Source of the DNA: a virus
Strand: one strand, 5' to 3'
Virus record (IMG/VR): IMGVR_UViG_3300038423_000168
Coordinates: 1 to 47,331 of that record
DNA length: 47,331 bases
How positions within the stretch are numbered: position 1 is the first letter of the stretch; every line of letters starts with the position of its first letter. Both the position numbers and the translations under genes were made by a program. The notes under the pieces were generated by a model. The model was not told where the DNA came from and searched no databases. It worked only from the letters and a program-made list of their open reading frames with translations. Shown here piece by piece: positions 31,274-37,938 of the stretch.

Positions 31274-31350
31274 GGGACACTCCGGTGGTTACATAAGGGA
31301 CATGCCTTAGGGCACTACGCTCACACTGGGTAGCATATATGCGGTGTCCC
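31274..31350 (+). ncRNA. Possible structured leader before the tmRNA
   Basis: A 77-base element is closed by GGGACAC/GTGTCCC (31274-31280 and 31344-31350), with inner GCC/GGC and the palindrome GCATATATGC. It ends ten bases before the tmRNA. The length and the 7-bp closing stem recall a tRNA, but no anticodon or T-arm can be drawn and there is no CCA. Confidence 0.4.
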
Positions 31351-31359
31351 GTTTAATGT

Positions 31360-31711
31360 GGGGGCGTTCTGGTTTCGACGGGAGCGCTCATTGCAGGAAG
31401 GCACGCCGGGAGGTTACCCTGCCCGTAACAAGGGTTAACAACGCAATTGCCACAGCGCAATATGCATTTGCTTAATCGCTAGATTAGGCACGCTTGCTCT
31501 GCTTTAGCCTGTCGGGTAGAGGCCAAGCGCCGATAGAGAGGCTGCGACCGGGGATGCAGCCGATATCCGGCGAGATAAAGGCTTGCACCGTGGTTCTGAT
31601 ATGCCTGTTTCAGCAGAGTCATGGCAAAGAGCAGTACGAAGCAGGATAAGCGTGTAGTCTTCTTGTTGTGACACTTTTCGGACCTGGGTTCAAATCCCAG
31701 CGCCTCCACCA
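31360..31711 (+). ncRNA. ssrA: tmRNA (one-piece), tag ending QYAFA
   Basis: The 5' end GGGGGCG...TGGTTTCGACGGG and 3' end GACCTGGGTTCAAATCCCAG plus CGCCTCC-A-CCA form the Ala-tRNA-like domain, with the acceptor pairing fully. The tag frame starts at about GCA 31443 (or the AAC codon before it) and reads A-I-A-T-A-Q-Y-A-F-A then TAA at 31473. Ala/Phe/Ala at the end would suit proteolysis by ClpXP-like proteases. About 352 bases. It would rescue stalled ribosomes and tag nascent chains. Phage tmRNAs are known but not common. Confidence 0.93.
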
Positions 31712-31719
31712 AAAAATTT

Positions 31720-31866
31720 ATGGCTTCCGCCAAATGTTCCAAATGCAAGCATCGTAAATACAAAAAGCCCTGCACCGTAAGGGTCAAGGTCAAGGGGTGG
31801 ATGAAGAGTATCCCGCCCGGATGGCAACAGGATTATGAACCCTGCGGGTGCAAGGAGACGGTGTGA
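31720..31866 (+). CDS. Small basic zinc-ribbon-like protein
   Basis: A 48-residue protein starting nine bases after the tmRNA. It has CSKCKH near the N-terminus, a basic middle (HRKYKKPC, VRVKVKG) and EPCGCKE near the end, so two Cys pairs could hold one zinc ion. No upstream ribosome site is apparent. It may bind nucleic acid. Function unknown. Confidence 0.6.
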   Translation: MASAKCSKCKHRKYKKPCTVRVKVKGWMKSIPPGWQQDYEPCGCKETV

Positions 31867-31870
31867 GTAA

Positions 31871-32503
31871 TTGCGACCGCTGATATCCATTATGAGTTGC
31901 CACGCTCACCGTCGCTGGCAGCAGCAACTCAGGGAAACATGGTTGAGAGAGTGCCCGGTTGATTATCGGTTTTTCTTGGGTAGTCCCAAATTGGAAAATG
32001 CTGATGATGATGAGGTTTCGCTGAATGTTTCTGACACATACGGAGACCTCTCATCCAAGGTCCAAGCTGCATATCAATGGGTGATAATGTACAGCTATGA
32101 CCACGTTTTTAAGTGTGATGTTGATACCTATGTTTGCACCCCTCGGTTACTCCGGTCGGGGTTTGAGCGGCATGACCATATAGGACAACGGGGTGTGGGG
32201 GAAAATAACCAACCCTACGGAGGCTCCGGGTACTGGCTCAGTAGGAAAGCGTTAGAGTTTCTTGCGTCAGCGCCCTGCTTAAAGGACACCCGTTGCTACA
32301 ACGATGAGGATTGGTGGGTATGGGCAACGCTGTCATTTAATAGCGTTTGTCCCACAGAGCACGATGGTCGTTACAGTATGACGGAGGGAAGGGTCCCTCT
32401 CCCGGAAAACGACATCATCACTTACCACCCACACACACTTACCACCGAAGAACGTTTCATGGGCATTCAAATGGTCCACGAAAAGGCCAAGGAGATTAGA
32501 TGA
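31871..32503 (+). CDS. Glycosyltransferase, GT31-like (beta-1,3-galactosyltransferase type)
   Basis: This ~210-residue protein has the layout of GT31 enzymes: a first strand PLISIMSCHAH, the helix QQLRETW, YRFFLG, then FKCDVDTYV with the metal-binding DxD (about residues 83-85), and a late GGSGYWLSRKALEFL followed by EDWWVWATL, the usual acceptor-side motif. It would transfer a sugar from a UDP-sugar to virion or host glycans. A TTG at 31871 keeps the first strand complete, and an ATG at 31892 is the alternative. AAGGAG lies at 31852. The GT31 family is mostly eukaryotic, so lateral origin is possible. Confidence 0.75.
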   Translation: MRPLISIMSCHAHRRWQQQLRETWLRECPVDYRFFLGSPKLENADDDEVSLNVSDTYGDLSSKVQAAYQWVIMYSYDHVFKCDVDTYVCTPRLLRSGFERHDHIGQRGVGENNQPYGGSGYWLSRKALEFLASAPCLKDTRCYNDEDWWVWATLSFNSVCPTEHDGRYSMTEGRVPLPENDIITYHPHTLTTEERFMGIQMVHEKAKEIR

Positions 32504-32656
32504 ATTTGGTAGCACTATGTAGTGTGAGATGTAGTGTGAGATGTAAGGTGACGGCGTGAGCATCGGGAGCATGAGTTACTATCTTACTTTGAAGGCCCTT
32601 GACCCGGATGGGTCGAAGGGAATCTTCGCTCCTAATAATCCCAAGTTTGGAAAAGG
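32504..32656 (+). repeat. Spacer with short tandem repeat before the RNase P RNA
   Basis: The spacer begins with a tandem repeat of ATGTAGTGTGAG-type units (about 32515-32541). A GTG reading frame from 32556 runs into the RNase P RNA and is probably chance. No clear promoter was seen. Confidence 0.4.
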
Positions 32657-32962
32657 TTTGTGGACTGGACAACTGCTGCCCCGCAAGGGGGAGAGGAAAG
32701 TCGGAGCTACACAGAGCACCGTGCGGGGTAACGCCCCGGCGCAGTAGCAATACTGCGACAATTAGAGCAACAGAGACGAGCCGGTTAAGTCCGGGTGAAA
32801 CGGGCAATCTTCACGGGGAGCAATCTCGAATAGGAGGGGATGAACCTGCTCGGTTCGCTATAACCCTCGGGTTGAGAGCTTGACCCCCCTAGTAATAGGG
32901 GGGGCTAGATTGATGGTTGTCGCCTCGCAAGAGGAACAAAACTCCGCTTATAAGTCCACAAA
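32657..32962 (+). ncRNA. rnpB: RNase P RNA (bacterial type A-like, compact)
   Basis: Hallmarks are all in order. P1 is TTTGTGGAC/GTCCACAAA (32657-32665 and 32954-32962). P2 is ACAAC/GTTGT. Conserved region I is GAGGAAAGTC and pairs as P4 through CGGAG with CTCCG of region V (ACAAAACTCCGCTTATA). The middle has GAGCAACAGAGACGA and GGGTGAAACGGG, region IV is GGAGCAA...GAATAGGAGG, and the 3' part has CTAGATTGATGGTTGTC. P12 and the P13/P14 arms look shortened. At ~306 bases it is smaller than most bacterial forms. It would be the catalytic RNA that trims tRNA 5' ends, with host RnpA protein. Confidence 0.88.
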
Positions 32963-32969
32963 TAATTTA

Positions 32970-33006
32970 GTGATTTGACTACGGCAACCTTATTAGAGAG
33001 ATTGCC
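32970..33006 (+). promoter_or_regulatory. Endonuclease leader: TTTGACTA motif plus hairpin
   Basis: GATTTGACTACGG is followed by the hairpin GGCAA/TTGCC (32983-32987 and 33002-33006), with a possible inner CT/AG extension. The purine-rich ribosome site AGAGAG lies inside and the ATG follows at once. Same layout as at 30029. Confidence 0.5.
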
Positions 33007-33471
33007 ATGAAACAAAGTAAGTCACAAAAGCGGTTGAATGCGGACTATACAAGACAGTTAGGTATGAGTCCGGGGTCAGCTACCCATAAGCTTACTCGAA
33101 ACCTTCTTTTTAGGTACATCCAACAAAACCACGATGATGTTTGTTATCGCTGTGGTTCAAAGATTGAGACGTTAGCATCTTTTAGCATTGAACACAAAGA
33201 GCCTTGGCGTAATTCGGACCCGAATCTGTTTTGGGATTTAGAAAATATTTCGTTTGCCCATAAAAAATGCAATATTCAGGCAGCCCAACACATCGGAAAA
33301 AGAGTAATAGGTCCACCGGGAACAAGCTGGTGCTCAAATCACAAAATGTTTTTTCCTGTTGATAGGTTTTATAAAAACCGGTCAATGTGGAATGGGTTAC
33401 ACCGTCAGTGTAAAGAGTGTCATAAAAATTGGAAGAAGGCTTATAGGTCCACAAAATTTTCAGTATTATAG
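33007..33471 (+). CDS. HNH homing endonuclease
   Basis: This 154-residue protein has a basic N-terminal helix region (RLNADYTRQLGMSPGSATHKLTR), a zinc/HNH core (CYRCGSKI, FSIEHKEPW, then N in DLENISFAHKKCN) and a C-terminal zinc motif (CSNHKMFFP...CKECH). This order is seen in many free-standing phage HNH enzymes. It lies directly behind the RNase P RNA gene and before another structured RNA, so its target may be an RNA gene. AT-rich compared with neighbours. Confidence 0.82.
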   Translation: MKQSKSQKRLNADYTRQLGMSPGSATHKLTRNLLFRYIQQNHDDVCYRCGSKIETLASFSIEHKEPWRNSDPNLFWDLENISFAHKKCNIQAAQHIGKRVIGPPGTSWCSNHKMFFPVDRFYKNRSMWNGLHRQCKECHKNWKKAYRSTKFSVL

Positions 33472-33474
33472 CTT

Positions 33475-33652
33475 GGTGCGTGATGCGAATCAGCGCTGCT
33501 TGACCACGGATTTACTCAGCAATGGGAGCCGAGCTAGTAACTCTTTTACCGGGGGCCGCAAGAAGAGTGCGGATAGTCGGCTCACTTCCAATTCCGCCGA
33601 CGATAAAGATTGTAGGATGGTGAACAAGGCTACCCTATCGGGTCGAACCTTA
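33475..33652 (+). ncRNA. Unassigned structured RNA 5
   Basis: About 180 bases without a reading frame after the HNH gene. A long stem GAGCCGA-g-CTA/TAG-TCGGCTC (33526-33536 and 33574-33583) encloses either ACTCTT/AAGAGT (33540-33545 and 33563-33568) or CCGC/GCGG (33556-33559 and 33569-33572), which probably exclude each other. A second arm AAGG-ct-ACCC/GGGT-cgaa-CCTT lies at 33626-33651. CAGTATTAT just upstream (33460) may be its promoter. No known family recognised. Confidence 0.5.
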
Positions 33653-33759
33653 CTTTAGTTAGTAGTTGTGATTGGTCGTTTGTGGTCGCTGTTGTTGCGA
33701 TTATTGATTAGGACCCACGACGCTGACTTGTTGGTCCCCGTCCAAATTCAAGGAGGCAT

Positions 33760-34395
33760 ATGAAATCCGATTCCGCATTTATCGCCGTAGTTTTAGACCG
33801 TTCCGGTTCCATGAGCATCGTCAAGGATGCGACCATCGACGGCTTCAACGAGTTCATCAATGGGCAGAAGCAGCAGCCCGGAGAAGCCCATCTCCTGTTG
33901 GTCCAATTCGACTCCATTGACCCCCATGAAATCGTTATCGACGCACCTTTGACGGACGTTCCAAATCTGACCAAGGACACCTTCTCCCCACGGGAGAACA
34001 CTCCCCTGCATGACGCCATGGGGTGGACGATTATCGAGGTTGGCGAGCGGCTGGAAAAGATGCCGGAAGAGGAGCGCCCGGAGAAGGTCATCATCGTCAT
34101 CCTCACGGATGGTCATGAGAACGCCAGCAAGGAATTCACGAAGGAAAATGTGGCGAACATGGTGAAGCACCAGACAGAGAAGTACAACTGGACCTTCATC
34201 TTCTTGGGAGCCAATCAGAACGCCGTTCTGACCGCCAAGGGATTCAACATTTCGGCGGATACTTCCATGAGCTACAACAACAACCCCTCCTCCACTCAGG
34301 AGGTATACCTTGCCGTAAGCGCCAACACCAGCGCCGTCCGGCGTGGTCTCAAGGCGTCGTTCACTTCCGCCCAACGGAAGGCGGCAAAACAGTAG
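33760..34395 (+). CDS. von Willebrand factor A domain protein
   Basis: This 211-residue protein is one VWA domain with a full MIDAS metal site: DRSGS (residues ~13-17), the Thr in ENTPLHD (~81) and the Asp in LTDGHE (~117). The hydrophobic strands FIAVVLD, LLLVQFD, VIIVILTD and WTFIFLG match the fold. VWA proteins bind partners through Mg2+ and appear in tellurite-resistance-type operons and with MoxR ATPases. In phages the role is not settled. GGAGG lies just before the ATG. The C-terminus (ALKASF...RKAAKQ) is basic. Confidence 0.85.
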   Translation: MKSDSAFIAVVLDRSGSMSIVKDATIDGFNEFINGQKQQPGEAHLLLVQFDSIDPHEIVIDAPLTDVPNLTKDTFSPRENTPLHDAMGWTIIEVGERLEKMPEEERPEKVIIVILTDGHENASKEFTKENVANMVKHQTEKYNWTFIFLGANQNAVLTAKGFNISADTSMSYNNNPSSTQEVYLAVSANTSAVRRGLKASFTSAQRKAAKQ

Positions 34396-34417
34396 CCTGT
34401 TTGTATAGACAGGCTAC
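34392..34417 (+). terminator. Strong hairpin after the VWA gene
   Basis: GTAGCCTGT/ACAGGCTAC (34392-34400 and 34409-34417) is a 9-bp stem that includes the VWA stop codon. No T-run follows, so it may be a processing or stability hairpin in front of tRNA-Gly. Confidence 0.45.
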
Positions 34418-34432
34418 CGAATCCTTATATAT

Positions 34433-34509
34433 GCGGGTGTAGTTCAGTCCGGTAGAACGCCAGCTTCCCAAGCTGGATGTCGTGGGTTCAAATCCCATCG
34501 CCCGCTCCA
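34433..34509 (+). tRNA. tRNA-Gly (CCC)
   Basis: Acceptor GCGGGTG/CGCCCGC, anticodon arm CCAGC-TTCCCAA-GCTGG (anticodon CCC), T-arm GTGGG-TTCAAAT-CCCAT, discriminator T, CCA encoded. Canonical, unlike the CCC copy at 28130. It is separated from the main array by ~2.7 kb. Confidence 0.93.
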
Positions 34510-34511
34510 AT

Positions 34512-34706
34512 ATGCGTCACGTGGATACAATCCCCGACTGCCTCCTGCCTTTCATGACGCAAGAAAATTTCAATCTACTCGAAGCTACCCCGTGGTCAAC
34601 CATTTTAGAGGAACGTAAGAGGCTCGCCGACGCTGGCAACTGGTATAGGCTGCAAGCAATAAACACCTACGTTTTTCAATATTATAAGGACGGGAATAGA
34701 CATTAG
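34512..34706 (+). CDS. Small hypothetical protein directly after tRNA-Gly
   Basis: This 64-residue, mostly helical protein (MRHVDTIPDCLLPFMTQENF...) starts two bases after the tRNA's CCA. The in-frame ATG upstream lies inside the tRNA and is not used. No ribosome site fits between, so after tRNA processing the message would be nearly leaderless. No family recognised. Confidence 0.55.
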   Translation: MRHVDTIPDCLLPFMTQENFNLLEATPWSTILEERKRLADAGNWYRLQAINTYVFQYYKDGNRH

Positions 34707-34713
34707 ATTTTAA

Positions 34714-34758
34714 GTATTTGGTATATGGAACCCCTAGTGGGGGGCAATATGCCAAATA
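34714..34758 (+). promoter_or_regulatory. Hairpin hiding ribosome site and start codon of an HNH gene
   Basis: TATTTGGTATAT (34714-34725) pairs over all 12 positions (one G-T) with ATATGCCAAATA (34747-34758), and CCCC/GGGG (34731-34742) pairs inside. The right outer arm contains the ATG (34749) and the inner right arm contains the G-rich ribosome site, so both are sequestered. Confidence 0.7.
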
Positions 34759-35354
34759 TAGATTGGATTGGTAGGGAATTTGGGCTTTGGAGAGTCTTAT
34801 CCCAAGGTAAGCGGGATGGGTATTTGCTGTGCTTGTGTCAAGGATGTAATAATCAAAAAGAGGTTGGGAAACAGACTCTCAAGAGAGGGACATCTACAAA
34901 ATGCTTACAATGTAGGTACCGTAGCCAAAGGGGAAAACAATACCCTTGGGGTCCTCCGCAGTCTTCTCTCTCTGTAGAGGAGATTTTTGTTAATAGACTC
35001 TTCTATCGGTACCGTCAACATGCAGAAGAACGGGGCCTTGAGTGGAAACTCACGAGAGAGGAGTTCTCCTCTATCATAAAGCGGGATTGTTACTGGGGCG
35101 GCTGTGCTCCGAAGATGAGGTTTATGCGCAAACACAAAAAGGATGTCAAGAGGGGTCGGGATGTTGGGATGATTGCAAATGGTATTGACAGGTTGGACAA
35201 CTCACTGGGGTATACTTTGGACAACACGGTTCCATGTTGCAAGGAGCATAATACCATGAAGTCTTCTCTCCCCGCCAATAGGTTCTTGGAATTAGTGAAG
35301 TCAGTATACATGCTTCATTGCAGGGGGGTTGATGAAAGCTCAGCTTTTGAGTGA
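34749..35354 (+). CDS. HNH homing endonuclease
   Basis: This 201-residue protein has an N-terminal Cys-rich zinc region (CLCQGCNNQKEV...CLQCRYR), a helical linker and a C-terminal block NGIDRLDNSLGYTLDNTVPCCKEHN typical of a phage HNH subgroup. I start it at MPNIDWIG (34749) because an ATG eight codons earlier is the end of the hairpin's left arm and has no ribosome site. Its 3' end overlaps the next gene by 23 bases, as inserted endonuclease genes often do. Confidence 0.75.
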   Translation: MPNIDWIGREFGLWRVLSQGKRDGYLLCLCQGCNNQKEVGKQTLKRGTSTKCLQCRYRSQRGKQYPWGPPQSSLSVEEIFVNRLFYRYRQHAEERGLEWKLTREEFSSIIKRDCYWGGCAPKMRFMRKHKKDVKRGRDVGMIANGIDRLDNSLGYTLDNTVPCCKEHNTMKSSLPANRFLELVKSVYMLHCRGVDESSAFE

Positions 35355-36066
35355 TATCCATTCTGAATTTTATAAAAATCCCCTTGAGTTCCTAGACTCC
35401 TTGGAGTTTTCTCCTAACCTTGATTTCCTTTTACTTCCCGGAGACCTCGTGGTACCCTGCTCACAAGGTAAGGAAAAGACCAAACGGGTTGTAGATTACT
35501 TTGCTAGGAAGGCTCGCCACTGCATTTTTACTTGCGGAAACCATTGCTATTATTATGGTACTAAAGAAGCTGCCGAGGGAATCCTTATTTCCGTAATGCC
35601 TTCAAATTTCCACTGGTTAAGGAATTCTGTCGAGACGGTTGACGGAATTGGGTTTTTCGGTGGAGCAATGTGGTTTCCTGATGCCCCCCATAATAAGATG
35701 TATGAAGACCAATTAAGCGATTTTCTTGTTATTAGGGGATTTAAGGACTGGGTATACGAGGAAAATCATAAATTTATAGAAGCGGGCAAAAAATATATCA
35801 CTGACAAGACCATTGTCCTTACCCATCACGTTCCCGCCTATAGTGTAGTTGCTCCAGTCTTTCAAGGCGATAATCTAAACCGATTTTTTGTTTGTGATAT
35901 GACTCACCTTATTTTAAAGAGAAAGCCGCCCCTATGGGTTTATGGGCATACCCACCTCCCCGGAAATAGAATGATGGGGGAAACAAGGATTGTAGCAAAC
36001 CCGTATGGATATCCTTTAGAAAGGAAAAATTTAGGGCCGTATCCTCCCGTTGTTTTTGAAATCTAG
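35332..36066 (+). CDS. Calcineurin-like metallophosphoesterase
   Basis: This 244-residue protein has the full metallophosphoesterase signature in order: DIHSE (Asp8 and His10), GDLV (~39), GNHCYYY (~70), VLTHHVP (~165) and YGHTHLPG (~205). Two metal ions bound by these residues hydrolyse phosphomono- or diesters. In phages such enzymes act in nucleotide turnover, RNA 2',3'-phosphate removal or degradation of signalling nucleotides, and the substrate cannot be read from sequence. The ATG at 35332 follows a GGGGGG run and overlaps the upstream HNH gene. Confidence 0.85.
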   Translation: MKAQLLSDIHSEFYKNPLEFLDSLEFSPNLDFLLLPGDLVVPCSQGKEKTKRVVDYFARKARHCIFTCGNHCYYYGTKEAAEGILISVMPSNFHWLRNSVETVDGIGFFGGAMWFPDAPHNKMYEDQLSDFLVIRGFKDWVYEENHKFIEAGKKYITDKTIVLTHHVPAYSVVAPVFQGDNLNRFFVCDMTHLILKRKPPLWVYGHTHLPGNRMMGETRIVANPYGYPLERKNLGPYPPVVFEI

Positions 36067-36085
36067 CGAAGCAGTATTATTACTC

Positions 36086-36443
36086 ATGAACCCCGCCGTT
36101 GTAGCCGCCATCATCAAAAAATACGGAACTCACCTTGCCGGGGGTGAGTACGAGATTTTTGTTTCCCTCGCCGACGTGCAATCCATTCCGGTCGGCTCCG
36201 GGATGCGTGAGTACCAAGAACGGCCGCCGCAACGGGGTCGTCCTCCGCTTGTTTCAACGCCCGCAGGTTATCGACATCACCGCCACGGTGACCGACCTTG
36301 AAGGTAACCCCATCGTGAAAGCTCCCCCCGCTCCCCCGCCTGAACCGCCTCCTACCCCGGCCCCCGAGCCATTGTCAAAAGACCCAATCTTTCAGACACT
36401 TGTAGATGTTGCCTCCTCCGCTACTCCCCCACCCCAAGCCTAA
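36086..36443 (+). CDS. Hypothetical protein split by a +1 frameshift
   Basis: The frame from ATG 36086 reads MNPAVVAAIIKKYGTHLAGG...SIPVGSGMR and then loses protein-like character (Arg/Pro-rich, stop at 36301). The +1 frame carries on sensibly from about 36204 (STKNGRRNGVVLRLFQRPQ, then VIDITATVTDLEGNP and a Pro-rich tail) to 36443. Together they give a plausible ~118-residue protein. The change of frame lies between about 36190 and 36215. It may be programmed +1 frameshifting, a real mutation or a sequencing error. Confidence 0.5.
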
Positions 36444-36486
36444 CCAGTAAGTTCCGTCTTTTCAGATTCTATTTAGAGGGAAAACT

Positions 36487-37938
36487 ATGCGCAACCCACT
36501 GTTGTGTCCAAAGACGGCTATCTTGACTTCACCCAGTTATCTGGAGTCTCTCTATTCCCTCCTTTCGGGTGACCAAAGAAATGACCGGTCCGCTTATCTC
36601 GAAGCCCGTCAGCATCTTGGCTCCGCCATCAACACCGTATCGGCAAAGATTCCCCCCAAGAGTCGGTTGACCAGAGATATCCGCTTTGCTCGCTGGGATA
36701 TGGAGACCGCTAACGCCTTCGCCAAATCGGGAGATTGGGGCGCAGCAGCAGATAGCCAGCTACACGCTGTCTGGAAACTCCAGAACGTCGTAGCGGCCCT
36801 CCAGCGCAGCAAAAAGGCATACGGGTATGATGTTTGTCTTACCGCTGACTCTCAACTTCCGCTGCTGGACGGAACAGAAATAGCCATAGTTGACCTTCTA
36901 GGAAAGGACCATTTCTGGGTTTATTCAATAAACGAGAAGGGAATGCTTAGACCCGGATACGGGCATGACGCCCGACTGGTTGAAAAAGATGCCCCCCTAC
37001 TAGAAGTAAGGTTGGACAACGGTAAAACTATAAGGTGTACCTTTACCGAGAGATTTATGCTAAGAGGGGGAGGATACAAACGGGCAGCAGAACTTATCCC
37101 CGGAGATTCCTTGATGCCTCTCTACAGAGACTTGGCTCCGATTGCTTTTGAGGGTAATGAATATGAAAGGACATACGAGCCGGGTAGAGAATCGTGGAAG
37201 TTTACCCATCGTTTTGCGGAAGCTAGATGTCCAAAGGGGTATGTAAGACATCATAAAGATTTGAATCGCTTCAACAATTCCCCTGACAATCTCGCTGTTA
37301 TAACTTGGGAAGAACATCAGAAATTGCATCAAGAGTTGGGAGTTCCAGTTACAGATAAAGGGCGGACGGCACGTAGCCGTAACATGTCCAAAATTAACTC
37401 TGACCGCAAGGGGAAACCACGTCCTTGGGCACACTTTCCTCATCCGTGGGTGAATAAAGAAGAAAAGGCCAATATTTTGGTGAAATACAGGGAGTTGTTG
37501 GGGGAAGAGGGGTTTGTTGTTGCCCAGAAGCACAGAAGTCAACTAGCTACCCACAAACGCTGGCACACAGACCGCCAGATAGTCTCTGCCACTTGTTTGC
37601 TTTGTGCCTCCGTTAATCATAAGGTGGTATCAGTCGCATCTGCTGGTACTGCTGATGTATATGATTTTATTGTTGATAAGTATCATAATTTCGCTTTGAG
37701 TGCCGGGGTTTTTGTACATAACAGTGGGCAAACACAGGGAGAAATTTTCAACGGCTCGGAGGCAATTGCCAACCGGGAAAACCAGAAGAATATTGACGAC
37801 ACGGCACAGCCGTTTGAGCAGCACCAGAATGTTAAAAATCCACTAAATCTAACAAGGGACTGGGAGGCGGAGAACGACTACCCCTCGCTCGCTGAAAAGA
37901 AGAGCAAGCGGATTCACTGGCCTCCCCGACTGAGATAA
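36487..37938 (+). CDS. Phage protein of unknown function with HNH-bearing intein
   Basis: The 483-residue precursor consists of an N-extein of 116 residues, an intein (117-412) and a C-extein of 71 residues starting at Ser413. The spliced protein is 187 residues, with a helical N-part ([37 protein letters not shown]) and a polar, Asn/Gln/Glu-rich C-part. It directly precedes the fibre genes and its stop overlaps the first fibre start (TAATG), so it may be a virion or assembly protein. Inteins usually sit in conserved enzyme sites, so this host protein may be more important than it looks. Confidence 0.75.
   Translation: MRNPLLCPKTAILTSPSYLESLYSLLSGDQRNDRSAYLEARQHLGSAINTVSAKIPPKSRLTRDIRFARWDMETANAFAKSGDWGAAADSQLHAVWKLQNVVAALQRSKKAYGYDVCLTADSQLPLLDGTEIAIVDLLGKDHFWVYSINEKGMLRPGYGHDARLVEKDAPLLEVRLDNGKTIRCTFTERFMLRGGGYKRAAELIPGDSLMPLYRDLAPIAFEGNEYERTYEPGRESWKFTHRFAEARCPKGYVRHHKDLNRFNNSPDNLAVITWEEHQKLHQELGVPVTDKGRTARSRNMSKINSDRKGKPRPWAHFPHPWVNKEEKANILVKYRELLGEEGFVVAQKHRSQLATHKRWHTDRQIVSATCLLCASVNHKVVSVASAGTADVYDFIVDKYHNFALSAGVFVHNSGQTQGEIFNGSEAIANRENQKNIDDTAQPFEQHQNVKNPLNLTRDWEAENDYPSLAEKKSKRIHWPPRLR
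36835..37722 (+). other. Intein with HNH endonuclease domain
   Basis: 296 residues from Cys117 ([13 protein letters not shown]) to Asn412 (GVFVHN), followed by Ser413. Splicing blocks are visible: the N-terminal Cys, a block-B-like segment ([11 protein letters not shown]), block F ([16 protein letters not shown]) and block G VHN|S. In the middle an HNH-type domain ([27 protein letters not shown]) replaces the more common LAGLIDADG enzyme. The DNA is more AT-rich than the flanks. Confidence 0.88.

Noticed and set aside
31274-31350. An extra tRNA just before the tmRNA
   Set aside because: The 7-bp closing stem and length fit, but no T-arm, no anticodon arm and no CCA can be found.
32556-32747. 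A GTG-initiated 63-codon gene
   Set aside because: It runs through the RNase P RNA core, has no clear ribosome site, and its C-terminal half is dictated by the RNA sequence.
33007-33652. HNH gene plus following RNA as a group I intron or a HEARO-type element
   Set aside because: A TAGTCGG segment recalls the group I P7 region but its partner pairs as a plain stem, and no split exon was found. The protein lacks IscB features, and the RNA lies behind rather than before the gene.
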